This document shows, one piece after another, positions 33,388 to 42,417 of a stretch of DNA of 64,000 nt. This DNA is from CAJXNP01 sp050305935 (lineage in GTDB: Bacteria > Bacteroidota > Bacteroidia > Cytophagales > Cyclobacteriaceae): contig JBNLGG010000005.1 in NCBI GenBank assembly GCA_050305935.1, positions 1 to 64,000 on the forward strand, written 5' to 3'. How positions within the stretch are numbered: position 1 is the stretch's first letter; every line of letters begins with the position of its first letter. The notes under the pieces were generated by a model. The model was not told the DNA's origin and did no database searches. It saw only the letters and a list, made by a program, of their open reading frames with translations. Both the position numbers and the translations under genes were made by a program.

Positions 33388-34473
33388 ATGGTTTTTGGAC
33401 TATTCAAAAAGAAGAAGAAAGAAAGCAAATATACTAACCTGGTGGTCAGCGAGATCATTCGCGAGACTCCGGACGCGGTTACCTTGGTGTTTGACGAGCC
33501 GGAAGAAGGCCTGGAATACCATCCTGGACAATTTTTGACACTGATTTTTGATATCGACGGGAAGGAGGTCAGAAGATCGTATTCGCTTTGTAGCTCTCCT
33601 CATACTGATGACAAACCCGCGGTGACTATAAAAAGGGTTTCTGACGGTACCGTGTCTAATTTTATTAACGACCATGTTAAGCCCGGCGACTTCATCAAGA
33701 TTATGCCTCCCATGGGTAATTTTATTGCTGAACCTAAAGCCGATAACAAACGCAAGGTGGTTGTATTTGGTGCGGGCAGCGGTATTACCCCACTTTTTTC
33801 CATCATTAAATCAGTACTGCATGTGGAATCAGGAAGCAGGGTGTATTTGGTGTATGGCAACCGAAACGAAGAGTCCGTCATTTTCAAAAAGCAAATCGAT
33901 GAGTTGAAAAGTAAATTTGGCAAGCGATTTCACGTGATCCATATCCTAAGCCAGCCATCGGAAGGCTGGGAAGGACTGACCGGAAGGTTGACACTTGAGC
34001 GGCTGCGAGAGATATTATTGGATTTACCGGAGTTAAGTCCGCAACAGGCAGATTACTATTTGTGTGGACCCACCGGTTTTATGCATACTGTAGAAGAAGC
34101 GCTGAACGAAATGCGGGTGGCAAAAACCCGTGTTCACATGGAGAGTTTTGTTTCTTCCGGCACGGAAAAAGGGGCAACATCTGACAGCCCTGAAATCCAC
34201 GACCAGGAGGTCAAAATATTTCTCGACGGTTCAGAATTTAATGTGAACGTTCCTTCGAAAAGAACCATTCTGGAGGCTGGTCTGGATCAGCAGATCGATA
34301 TGCCTTTTTCATGTCAAAGCGGATTGTGTACCGCCTGTCGTGGAAAACTACTCTCCGGGGAAGTGCACATGGAAGAATCAGACGGATTGTCAGAAGAAGA
34401 ATTGAAAGACGGATACATCCTTTGCTGTGTAAGCCATCCGTTGACAGATGATGTATCAGTAAAAATTTGTTAA
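33388..34473 (+). CDS. PaaE-like ferredoxin reductase with C-terminal 2Fe-2S domain
   Basis: A 361-residue flavo-iron-sulfur protein. The FAD-binding barrel has the RSYSLCSSP motif and GTVSNFINDH, the NAD(P) domain has VVFGAGSGITPLFSII and YLCGPTGFM, and the C-terminal plant-type ferredoxin domain contains CQSGLCTACRGKLLSGEV and a final Cys in ILCCVSHP (the Cx4Cx2C...C cluster). This is the domain order of PaaE and of phenol or ring-hydroxylating oxygenase reductases. No paaABCD genes are nearby, so its electron acceptor is unknown. It precedes pepF by 8 bp in one operon. Confidence 0.9.
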   Translation: MVFGLFKKKKKESKYTNLVVSEIIRETPDAVTLVFDEPEEGLEYHPGQFLTLIFDIDGKEVRRSYSLCSSPHTDDKPAVTIKRVSDGTVSNFINDHVKPGDFIKIMPPMGNFIAEPKADNKRKVVVFGAGSGITPLFSIIKSVLHVESGSRVYLVYGNRNEESVIFKKQIDELKSKFGKRFHVIHILSQPSEGWEGLTGRLTLERLREILLDLPELSPQQADYYLCGPTGFMHTVEEALNEMRVAKTRVHMESFVSSGTEKGATSDSPEIHDQEVKIFLDGSEFNVNVPSKRTILEAGLDQQIDMPFSCQSGLCTACRGKLLSGEVHMEESDGLSEEELKDGYILCCVSHPLTDDVSVKIC

Positions 34474-34480
34474 AAGATTT

Positions 34481-36193
34481 ATGGAAGCATTACAATTAGA
34501 AAAAAAGAAAAGGTCGTTCCTACCGGAAAATCTAACGATTGATAGCTGGGAAGCCATTGAAAAATATTATGAAGACCTGGTAGGCCGGGAAATTCCGGAC
34601 TTGGTGGCATTAAAAAAGTGGTTGCATGACCGGAGCGAACTAGAGTCTGTCATTTCGGAAAATTTTGGCTGGCGCTACATCAGGATGACCTGTGATACGG
34701 CCAGTAAAGAATACTCCGAGTCCTATTCTTTTTTCGTGAAGGAAATTCAACCCAAAATTGCGCCCTACAGCGACAAGCTGAACAAGAAATATGTTTCCTG
34801 CCCCTTTGTGGATCAATTAAAAGGAAGTGGATATTTCATTATGAACCGCTCCATAAAAAAGGCCATTGAGATCTACCGCGAAGAAAACATTCCCTTGTTT
34901 ACCGAGGTGCAAACCCTCAACCAGGAATATTCGTCGATTTCCGGTGCGCAGACAGTCGAAATCGAGGGCAAGGAATTGACGATGCAACAGGCAGCGGTTT
35001 TATTGCAATCTACAGACAGGAAAAAGAGGGAGGATGTCTGGCGAAAAATATCTGCACGACGGGCGGAGGACAAGGATAAGCTCGATGAGTTATATTCAAA
35101 ACTCATTAAACTCCGTCATCAAATAGCGAAAAATGCGGGATTCAAGAATTTCAGGGACTACATGTTTGCCGCGATGGGTCGCTTTGATTACAGCGTCCAG
35201 GATTGCTTTGATTTTCACGATGCTATTAAAAATGAGGTAGTTCCACTCGCTAATGAATTGGCCAAAAAGAGAAAAGAAACATTAGGTGTAGACCAACTTC
35301 GACCCTGGGACAAGGCAGTTGATCCCGATGGCAGGGAAGCCTTAAAACCATTTTCGTCACCGGACGAGCTGACGGATAAATCCATAGAGAATTTCAGAAA
35401 ATCCGGTGAATTCCTGGGTCAGTGCCTGGCGACGATGAAGGTGATGAAACATCTGGATCTCGAATCCAGGAAAGGTAAAGCTCCTGGTGGATATAACTAT
35501 CCATTGGCGGAGACTGGTGTACCCTTTATTTTTATGAATGCCACCTCCACGCTCCGCGACCTGGTGACCCTGATGCACGAGGGTGGTCATGCGGTGCATT
35601 CCATTGTGACCCGGGATCTGGAATTGGGGGATTTCAAGGAAACGCCATCGGAAGTTGCCGAGTTGGCTTCCATGTCGATGGAATTAATTTCCATGGATCA
35701 CTGGGATCTGTTTTTTAATGAAGATGATCTAAAACGAGCGAAGACAGAACATCTGGAGCAGGTGATTGAAACACTGCCCTGGATAGCCATCATTGACAAA
35801 TTCCAGCATTGGATCTATGAACATCCCGAGCATACAACCAGCGAACGAGAAGAGGCCTGGCTGTCCATTTACCAAAACTTTACGGACGATGTAACCGACT
35901 GGAGTGGTGTGGAGGAATACCGAAAATTCCTCTGGCATCGCCAACTACATTTGTTCGAAGTGCCTTTCTATTATATCGAGTATGGCTTTGCACAGCTAGG
36001 CGCCATCGCCGTGTGGCAGAATTACAAAAAGGACAACAAAAAAGGCATTGAAGGATACCTGAATGCCTTAAAGCTGGGCTACACTAAAACCATCCCCGAG
36101 ATCTACGAAGCCGCCCACGTGAAATTTGATTTCAGCAGGGAATATATCAAGGGCTTGTTTGAGTTTTTGGATGGGGAGATGAAGAAGCTTTGA
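34481..36193 (+). CDS. pepF: M3 family oligoendopeptidase (PepF type)
   Basis: A 570-residue zinc peptidase. The active site is LMHEGGHAVHS with H366, E367 and H370 and the downstream Glu ligand in ETPSEVAELAS. FRDYMFAAMGRFDYSV and YPLAETGVPFIFMNAT are typical for the M3B/PepF family. These enzymes cleave cytoplasmic oligopeptides of about 7-17 residues and are soluble. Length fits the family. It is the second gene of an operon with the PaaE-like reductase; no direct link between them is known. Confidence 0.95.
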   Translation: MEALQLEKKKRSFLPENLTIDSWEAIEKYYEDLVGREIPDLVALKKWLHDRSELESVISENFGWRYIRMTCDTASKEYSESYSFFVKEIQPKIAPYSDKLNKKYVSCPFVDQLKGSGYFIMNRSIKKAIEIYREENIPLFTEVQTLNQEYSSISGAQTVEIEGKELTMQQAAVLLQSTDRKKREDVWRKISARRAEDKDKLDELYSKLIKLRHQIAKNAGFKNFRDYMFAAMGRFDYSVQDCFDFHDAIKNEVVPLANELAKKRKETLGVDQLRPWDKAVDPDGREALKPFSSPDELTDKSIENFRKSGEFLGQCLATMKVMKHLDLESRKGKAPGGYNYPLAETGVPFIFMNATSTLRDLVTLMHEGGHAVHSIVTRDLELGDFKETPSEVAELASMSMELISMDHWDLFFNEDDLKRAKTEHLEQVIETLPWIAIIDKFQHWIYEHPEHTTSEREEAWLSIYQNFTDDVTDWSGVEEYRKFLWHRQLHLFEVPFYYIEYGFAQLGAIAVWQNYKKDNKKGIEGYLNALKLGYTKTIPEIYEAAHVKFDFSREYIKGLFEFLDGEMKKL

Positions 36194-36271
36194 GGGTGTT
36201 TGTTTGACCAATTGAAACAAAGAAGTAAAGCTAGTAGTTGCGGATGCAGGCATGTTGAAGTAATTAATTCT

Positions 36272-36781
36272 ATGAAACGTAAAGTCATTTTTTCACTATT
36301 TCTTTTCTATCTATTGATTTCATGTGTCCCCTATCAGCAGCAAATCAATGATGAGATTAATAAAAAAATTGCTTCATCCTATAAAGGTCTAATTTTAAAT
36401 GATCCCGAATTATATAAAAGTAGAATTGCTCTTGAATCTCAATCTAAAAATGTTAGATATGAATCCATTCTTGACGGTTCAATTAGTAGAACACCAGGGG
36501 AACCCGTTATGGAAATTTATGGCGATTTTTTATTTTTTTATGTTCAACACGAAGGAGGCAAAGATCCTAGTTACCAACTTATTTGGGATGGAACATTTGA
36601 AATAGATAAGAAAGGGAAATATCATGTGAATTTTATCTTTGATTATCATATAAATTCACGAAATAGATCTCTATATCACAAATATTTAGGTTTCGATTTA
36701 TCATCTATTAAAGACCAAACCACTAGTGAAATTATGTTGCATTTTTATGGGGTAAGAGAATCAATAAAGTATAATTATTAA
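36272..36781 (+). CDS. Hypothetical lipoprotein
   Basis: A 169-residue protein if started at the ATG at 36272 (MKRKVIFSLFLFYLLISC). The frame is open 24 codons further upstream but that part is Cys-rich and lacks a signal, so the ATG is chosen. The hydrophobic leader ends in LISC, a lipobox. The body has no recognised domain; it contains LIWDGTFEIDKKGKYHVNF and is unusually AT-rich (many AAT/AAA/TTT codons), which marks it as accessory DNA. The gene lies between pepF and the Fic gene. Confidence 0.55.
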   Translation: MKRKVIFSLFLFYLLISCVPYQQQINDEINKKIASSYKGLILNDPELYKSRIALESQSKNVRYESILDGSISRTPGEPVMEIYGDFLFFYVQHEGGKDPSYQLIWDGTFEIDKKGKYHVNFIFDYHINSRNRSLYHKYLGFDLSSIKDQTTSEIMLHFYGVRESIKYNY

Positions 36782-37148
36782 TAACCTCTCCTTGTTCCTC
36801 CACAAGACCATGCGATTCTGTCACATTTACCACCTAATGCCTCCCTTTGACCATATGTATATTTTCTGACCACTTTCTATACAGATCAACTTTCCTATGT
36901 AGAGATTTTCGTATTTTCTTTACAAAGCTACCTCCTTATTCGCGCCAAGTTTTAGACTTATCAGATTCGTAGCCGATTTTAAAAATATGGATCAAATAAG
37001 GATGAATTATAGATCAAAATCGAATTTATTTGATCCATAAAAAGGCATCTATTGACCCACAAATTTTAAATAAAGATCAAACGGTATTAATTTGTAGCTC
37101 AAAATGTCAACTTTTTGATCTAAATTGGAAGCTGTATTGAGCTAAAAA
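36782..37148. other. Intergenic region before fic gene with clustered GATCAAA sites
   Basis: The left part (36782-36960) shows no convincing gene. The right part is very AT-rich and contains the five GATCAAA/TTTGATC sites listed separately. No RNA gene is recognised. Confidence 0.45.
36990..37120. promoter_or_regulatory. Cluster of five GATCAAA/TTTGATC sites before fic gene
   Basis: Exact GATCAAA occurs at 36990-36996, 37012-37018 and 37075-37081, and its complement TTTGATC at 37029-37035 and 37114-37120. The sites lie within 131 bp directly upstream of the HTH-Fic gene, so they are candidate binding sites for its N-terminal winged-helix domain or another regulator. A random 7-mer would be expected far less often in this length. 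Confidence 0.5.
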
Positions 37149-38189
37149 ATGTCCAAAACAAAAGAACAAGTCATTCTTGGTTATCTTCAGAATAACCCAA
37201 ACATTTCGTCGAAAGAGCTTTACGATGGATGCAGTCCTGACTACAGTTATCCAACACTAAAGCGCTTGCTAAGCCAATTGATAGATGAAAAACTGGTGGA
37301 GGCCACCGGACAGGGTAAGGGTCGCAGATATACACTCTCAAGTACCTATACCCTCTTTTCGCCGATTGAATTGGATAGCTATTTTGAAAAGGAGATTGAC
37401 GAAAGGCAAATAAAAGGTACGTATAACCTGGGATTGATAAGGGATGTCTTTTCAAAAGTCAATTTATTCACCGCAGACGAACTTCCTAAACTGGAAAGTC
37501 TCCAGCTTCAATTCAGGAAGAACATTTCTGAACTCACAGAAAATGAATTAAGCCTTGAAATGGAACGCCTGGCCATTGACCTCAGTTGGAAATCCTCACA
37601 AATCGAAGGCAATACCTACTCGCTTCTGGAAACCGAGCGGTTGATAAAGGAAAAACAGACGGCGGATGGCAAAACCAAGAATGATGCGACCATGCTGTTA
37701 AACCACAAGGAGGCCATTGATTTCATAGTTTCAGAACCAGATTATGTTACTCCTCTTACAGTTGCACGAATCGAGGATATTCATAGTATCCTGATCAAGG
37801 AGCTTGGTGTAGATCGCAATATTAGAAATAGGCGAGTCGGGATTTCCGGCACCAATTATAAACCTCTCGACAGTGATCATCAGATTAAAGAAGCGTTAGG
37901 CGAAATGTGTGATTTGATAAACCAAAGGGAATCGGTTTTTGAGAAAGCATTGTTTGCCCTGGTTTTACTGTCGTATATCCAGCCATTTAGTGATGGAAAT
38001 AAAAGAACAGCCAGGATCATCAGCAATGCTATTCTAATAGCAAATGGCTATTGCCCTATTTCTTTCAGGACAATTGATTCCATCGAATACAAAAAGGCAA
38101 TGCTTTTATTCTATGAGCAGAATAACATCACAGCCATCAAGAAGATATTTATTGATCAATTTGAATTTGCGGTCAAAACGTATTTTTAA
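37149..38189 (+). CDS. HTH-Fic family protein with degenerate Fic motif
   Basis: A 346-residue protein. Residues 1-62 form a winged-helix domain (YLQNNPNISSKELYDGCSPD, TLKRLLSQLIDEKLVEATGQ). The Fic core contains an inhibitory-type helix SSQIEGN (residues 149-155) and QPFSDGNKRTARI (278-290), where the Fic catalytic His is replaced by Gln (Q278). The rest of the motif (FxDGNKRxxR) is intact. Fic enzymes transfer AMP or other phospho-groups, with the His as base; here activity may be altered or absent. The N-terminal HTH and inhibitory motif fit a self-regulating class II-like Fic protein. Confidence 0.85.
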   Translation: MSKTKEQVILGYLQNNPNISSKELYDGCSPDYSYPTLKRLLSQLIDEKLVEATGQGKGRRYTLSSTYTLFSPIELDSYFEKEIDERQIKGTYNLGLIRDVFSKVNLFTADELPKLESLQLQFRKNISELTENELSLEMERLAIDLSWKSSQIEGNTYSLLETERLIKEKQTADGKTKNDATMLLNHKEAIDFIVSEPDYVTPLTVARIEDIHSILIKELGVDRNIRNRRVGISGTNYKPLDSDHQIKEALGEMCDLINQRESVFEKALFALVLLSYIQPFSDGNKRTARIISNAILIANGYCPISFRTIDSIEYKKAMLLFYEQNNITAIKKIFIDQFEFAVKTYF

Positions 38190-38229
38190 TGAAAGATTGA
38201 GCGCAAAAATCATATCGCCTAAAATGACA

Positions 38230-38643
38230 TCAATTCAGCCCATTAAATTTAATGGGGTAAATAATTTGGGATTTCACTGGGTGACCGTGCATCTCTGCTG
38301 GAATCCAATTCGGCATTTTTTGGACAATTTTTATAGCCTCTTTATCACAAGATTTTTCCAGTCCTTTCACGATTTTTATGTTTGAAATACTGCCATCCGC
38401 CTCAACTACAAAACCTACAAACACCGTCCCGTTAATTGTTTTCTGTCCAACCTGCCACTCATTGTTTTCTTCTATGAAGATTTTTAAGGAGTCCATACCG
38501 CCTGGAAATTGAGCTGCGGTTTCGATTGGGTCAATTATTTCAACAGGTTCACGCTGTACGCTATCTGCTCCCAAATCGATTTCTATGTCCTGAGCCAGGA
38601 TATTGAATGAAAGTAAAGAAAAAAAGAGAACCAATATCTTCAT
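38230..38643 (-). CDS. Energy transducer TonB C-terminal domain protein
   Basis: A 137-residue protein started at the ATG at 38643; a TTG three codons upstream is also in frame. A signal peptide (about residues 1-18, NILAQ) is followed by a TonB-C-like domain: QFPGGMDSLKIFIEENNEW, INGTVFVGFVVEADGSISNI and KGLEKSCDKEAIKIVQKMPN. TonB-C domains contact outer membrane receptors; here no membrane anchor or Pro-rich spacer exists, so this is a soluble periplasmic variant with uncertain role. It lies convergent to the Fic gene and downstream of thrA. Confidence 0.8.
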   Translation of the reverse strand: MKILVLFFSLLSFNILAQDIEIDLGADSVQREPVEIIDPIETAAQFPGGMDSLKIFIEENNEWQVGQKTINGTVFVGFVVEADGSISNIKIVKGLEKSCDKEAIKIVQKMPNWIPAEMHGHPVKSQIIYPIKFNGLN

Positions 38644-38669
38644 CCTTTGCAATTGATTGGAAATTGATA

Positions 38670-41126
38670 TTACCCCAAAAAATGGCTCAGACTGATAATC
38701 TCAGCAAATACACCCGCTGCGGTGACTTCCGCCCCGGCGCCTGGACCTTTAATCACGAGAGGCCGCTCATTGTAGCGATCGGTGGTAAATGAGATCATGT
38801 TGTCACTTCCTGATAAACTGTAAAAAGGGTTGCTCATATCTACCGCCTGCAAGTTCACAGTAGCTTTGCCATCCTCCATTTTGGCAATAAATCTCAGAAC
38901 CTTGTTTTCAGCAGTTGCCTTTTCTAGTAATTCTTCGAAATGCCTGTTTTCCTTTTCCAGTTCCACAAAGAAATCATCTACTGACTTAGCTTCGAGGCAA
39001 GCTTTGGGAAGAATGTTTTCAACAACCACATCTTTTAACTCCAGTGCATGACCTACTTCACGGGACAAGATCAGGATCTTCCTTGCCACGTCCATTCCGT
39101 TGAGGTCATCCCTCGGATCGGGCTCGGTAAATCCTCTTTCCTTGGCAGTTTTAACGACATCACTAAAGGCAATACCCTTTTGGAAGTTGTTGAAAATATA
39201 GCTCAGCGTTCCGCTCAACACCCCTTCGATTTTAAGCACCTTGTCGCCACTTTGCATCAAGTCGTTTAAGGTCGTGATCACCGGAAGACCAGCTCCCACG
39301 TTCGTTTCAAAAAGGTATTTGATCCCGTTTCTAAAAGCCGTCTCCTTTAATTTCTTAAAGCGGGCGTACGGGCCTGACCCGGCCAGTTTGTTGGGGGTGG
39401 CGATTGAAATGGAATGGTTCAGCACCTCTTCATAAAATTCGACGACGACGGCATTAGAGGTGCAATCTATAAACACAGAATTTGAAAGGTTTAACTCTTC
39501 CATCTTCTGGACATATTTTTTCATATCGGATTTCTCATCGCTTGCCAGCAATTGCTCCTTCCAGTGTTTTAGCGAAATACCATCCACGTTAAACAGCATC
39601 TTTTTGGAATTTGCCAGGGCGACAATGTTGATGTTCAAAAACTGGTCTTTCAATAAATGCTGGTGCTGTGCTGCGATTTGTTTTAGCAGTGTGCCTCCAA
39701 TCAATCCAACACCCACGAGAAAGACATTTAATGTCTTTACATCCGACAGGAAAAAAACTTCATGGATCGAGTTGAGCGCTTTCGCCAGGTCTTTGGATTC
39801 GATTACAATCGACAAATTCACTTCAGATGCTCCCTGCGCAATGGCCCGGATGTTGATCCCGTTTTTGCCCATGGCATCAAACATCTTACCGGCAATACCC
39901 GGCGTGTTTTTCATATTCTCGCCAATGATGGCGACGATGCTCAGCTCATTTTCAGCATTGACCTCTTCGATCTTTCCGGCGTTGATTTCCGGCCTGAATT
40001 CATTGTCAATTACTTTTTTTGCTTTTGGGGCATCTTTTGGATCCACCGCAATACAAATAGAATGCTCTGATGAAGCCTGTGTAATTAAGATAACGCTGAT
40101 GTCATTTTCTGCCAATGCAGTAAATAACCGGGAGGAAACTCCCGCTACACCCACCATACCGCTTCCTTGCAGGTTGATGAGGCTGATCCCTTCAATGGAG
40201 CTGATCCCCTTGATCAGGTAATCACCTTTCTCGGCTTTTTCACGGATGACGGTCCCTGGAAAATCGGGATTAAAAGTATTTCTGATCCGTAGAGGAATTC
40301 TTTTTTCAAAAGCTGGTTGAAGTGTAGGAGGGTAGATTACCTTGGCCCCAAAGTGCGACATTTCCATCGCTTCCACGTAAGTTAATTCCTTTAGCGGAAA
40401 TGCTTTCTTCACCTTTTTTGGGTCGGTCGTCATCACTCCATCCACATCTGTCCAGATCTCGATCTCCTCCGCGTGAAGTGCGGCGCCAAACAGTGCGCCG
40501 GTGTAATCTGATCCGCCCCGGCCAAGGGTAGTGGTTTCGCCTTTTTCAGTACTGCTGATAAAGCCGGTAATGATTTGAATGGCTTTATTATCCTTAAAAT
40601 AGTTTTGGATGTTTTCGTAGGTCAATTCCTTTTTCACGCGGGCTTTGCCGAAACGATCATCAGTTTTTACCAGCTTTCTGGCATCAAGCAGTTCCGCTTC
40701 CAGGCCTTCCTGGATGGCATACTCGGTAAAAATGGTGCATGATAGTCGTTCGCCAAAGGTCAGGATCAAGTCGAGCGTACGGGTGGAGATTTCTTTTAGC
40801 AGGAAAACGCCATGCATCAATTCCTCCAGCTCGTTAGTCAGTTTCTTCACCTGCGCTAACACGGAACTTTGGTTTTTAATCTTTAGCAGATCCTTAACGG
40901 TTTGAAAATGCTTGGTTTCAATGTCTTTTAAACGGTCAAGGTATCGTTCGTCATTACCTGCTGCCAGTTCGCCCGTTTCAATTAAGGTATTCGTTATGCC
41001 TGACATGGCGGAAGCCACTACGGCAATGGGAAGATTGTTTTCTTTGTACTTTTTAATGATCTCGACGGCCCTCTTGATGCTTTCCGGGGAACCCACGGAT
41101 GTACCACCGAATTTTAATACCTTCAT
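38670..41126 (-). CDS. thrA: Bifunctional aspartate kinase / homoserine dehydrogenase I
   Basis: An 818-residue fusion. The aspartate kinase half begins KFGGTSVGSPESIKRAVEII and includes TLGRGGSDYTGALFGAALHA; the regulatory middle has paired ACT-like domains (VAIIGENMKNTPGIAGKMFD). The homoserine dehydrogenase half starts VFLVGVGLIGGTLLKQI (Rossmann motif) and carries GLPVITTLNDLMQSGDKVLK and FTEPDPRDDLNGMDVARKI. It performs the first and third steps from aspartate towards homoserine, threonine and methionine. No thrB or thrC follows in this direction; the short region upstream (41127-41263) shows no attenuator-like leader. Confidence 0.96.
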   Translation of the reverse strand: MKVLKFGGTSVGSPESIKRAVEIIKKYKENNLPIAVVASAMSGITNTLIETGELAAGNDERYLDRLKDIETKHFQTVKDLLKIKNQSSVLAQVKKLTNELEELMHGVFLLKEISTRTLDLILTFGERLSCTIFTEYAIQEGLEAELLDARKLVKTDDRFGKARVKKELTYENIQNYFKDNKAIQIITGFISSTEKGETTTLGRGGSDYTGALFGAALHAEEIEIWTDVDGVMTTDPKKVKKAFPLKELTYVEAMEMSHFGAKVIYPPTLQPAFEKRIPLRIRNTFNPDFPGTVIREKAEKGDYLIKGISSIEGISLINLQGSGMVGVAGVSSRLFTALAENDISVILITQASSEHSICIAVDPKDAPKAKKVIDNEFRPEINAGKIEEVNAENELSIVAIIGENMKNTPGIAGKMFDAMGKNGINIRAIAQGASEVNLSIVIESKDLAKALNSIHEVFFLSDVKTLNVFLVGVGLIGGTLLKQIAAQHQHLLKDQFLNINIVALANSKKMLFNVDGISLKHWKEQLLASDEKSDMKKYVQKMEELNLSNSVFIDCTSNAVVVEFYEEVLNHSISIATPNKLAGSGPYARFKKLKETAFRNGIKYLFETNVGAGLPVITTLNDLMQSGDKVLKIEGVLSGTLSYIFNNFQKGIAFSDVVKTAKERGFTEPDPRDDLNGMDVARKILILSREVGHALELKDVVVENILPKACLEAKSVDDFFVELEKENRHFEELLEKATAENKVLRFIAKMEDGKATVNLQAVDMSNPFYSLSGSDNMISFTTDRYNERPLVIKGPGAGAEVTAAGVFAEIISLSHFLG

Positions 41127-41263
41127 CGAACGATTGTGTTTTTAAAAAATCAATTATTTATTACGTAAAAAGGCTTTTTTATGCCCGCGCAAAGTTGAAA
41201 AATTTAGTTCATGCAAAAAAATTTAGAAGAAACTTTATAACAATGATGGTACTGCATAAGATT

Positions 41264-42181
41264 CTATAAACTTTCCAGGTGATCTTTCATTTTTTTCATT
41301 TCAATAGTGTTGGGCAATCGACCCATTCCTGCCTGAACGTTGTCCAGCATGTGCTCCGGTTTATCGGTGCCTGGGATAACACATGTCACTGCTTCATTAC
41401 CAAGGATATATTTGAGAAAATACTGCCCCCAACTGTTGATATCCATTTCTTTCGTCCATTCAGGTAATGATTTACCCTTTGTCAATCGAAACAATGAACC
41501 GCCGTCAAAGGGCCGGTTGATCAGGACCGCTATCCCTTTTTCCTTAGCTAAAGGTAGAATTCTGTCGTTTGCATTCGGGTTATCGATGGAATAATCAATC
41601 TGGATGAAATCGAGTGGCTCATTTTCCATTATCCTGGCCATTTGGTCGTAAGCGCTATCCGTGTAGTGCGTGATACCAATGAACCTGATCTTACCTTCTT
41701 CCTTCCATGCTCTTAAGGTTTTGAGATGGGTTTGCCAGTCCAGCAGGTTGTGGATTTGCATGAGGTCGATGGGCCGTTTTTTCATAAGGCTAATGGATTG
41801 GTTCATCTGCTTGATTCCGGCCTCTTTTCCACTTGTCCAAACTTTTGTGGCCATAAATAGCTTATCAACTATATTTATTTCTTTCGCCAGATTGCCGACT
41901 ACTTCCTCTGAACGCCCGTACATCGGGGAAGAATCAATAACACGGCCCCCATTGTCGAGCAGAATAGAAAGGACTTCTTTTAGGGGATTGCGTTCGGTTT
42001 CCGAGCTGCCCACGTCAAATGTCTGCCATGTACCAACGCCTACTATCGGCAATTTTTCACCAGAGGAAGGAATGGATCTTGTTTTCATTTTCTCATTGAT
42101 TTGAATTGAAAATCCGGAGGTGGCTAATGACGATAGTGAAATCAACGCAACCGTTTTTTTAAGATAGTCCCTTCGGTTCAT
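41264..42181 (-). CDS. Aldo/keto reductase, possibly Tat-exported
   Basis: A 305-residue TIM-barrel protein. The N-terminus MNRRDYLKKTVALISLSS resembles a twin-arginine signal peptide (RRDYLKK followed by a hydrophobic stretch). The AKR features are visible: GVGTWQTFDVGS, RVIDSSPMYGRSEEVVG with the catalytic Asp and Tyr, LFMATKVW with the catalytic Lys, and LMQIHNLLDW with the His (D-Y-K-H tetrad). Aldo/keto reductases reduce carbonyls using NADPH; a periplasmic location would be unusual and needs support. Its neighbour on the left is thrA. Confidence 0.82.
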   Translation of the reverse strand: MNRRDYLKKTVALISLSSLATSGFSIQINEKMKTRSIPSSGEKLPIVGVGTWQTFDVGSSETERNPLKEVLSILLDNGGRVIDSSPMYGRSEEVVGNLAKEINIVDKLFMATKVWTSGKEAGIKQMNQSISLMKKRPIDLMQIHNLLDWQTHLKTLRAWKEEGKIRFIGITHYTDSAYDQMARIMENEPLDFIQIDYSIDNPNANDRILPLAKEKGIAVLINRPFDGGSLFRLTKGKSLPEWTKEMDINSWGQYFLKYILGNEAVTCVIPGTDKPEHMLDNVQAGMGRLPNTIEMKKMKDHLESL

Positions 42182-42269
42182 GGCTGTTTTGGAGTTTAGT
42201 GGATTATCAATTTAGTGAATTTAGACGTGGCTTGCTTTAACCTCAAACGTTGCGATTAACCTCATCGCC

Positions 42270-42331
42270 AAACCTCCAAGGTTTCCCTATTCAAAAATTT
42301 TTACCAATCGCGGACTAGACCTTGGAGGTTT
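42270..42331. repeat. Palindromic element with CTCCAAGG arms
   Basis: Arms AAACCTCCAAGGT (42270-42282) and ACCTTGGAGGTTT (42319-42331) are perfect complements with a 36-bp loop. The element lies between the divergent aldo/keto reductase and DUF4230 genes. A T-run follows one arm, but no gene ends here, so a repeat rather than a terminator is more likely. Confidence 0.5.
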
Positions 42332-42417
42332 TTGAACTCAAGACCATTGCATCATCCTTCTATAAGTGGTAAGTGGATTTTAATTAGTATTTTTCGAACG
42401 AACTGTCAATTCAATAT

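Noticed and set aside
36800..36960. Minus-strand segment reading KKIRKSLHRKVDLYRKWSEN
   Set aside because: It looks slightly coding-like, but a stop interrupts it and I recognise no family, so I cannot claim a gene remnant.
39460..40221. 253-residue open frame opposite thrA
   Set aside because: It is the antisense shadow of a well-conserved ThrA segment, with Ser/Phe/Ile-rich composition and no recognisable domain.
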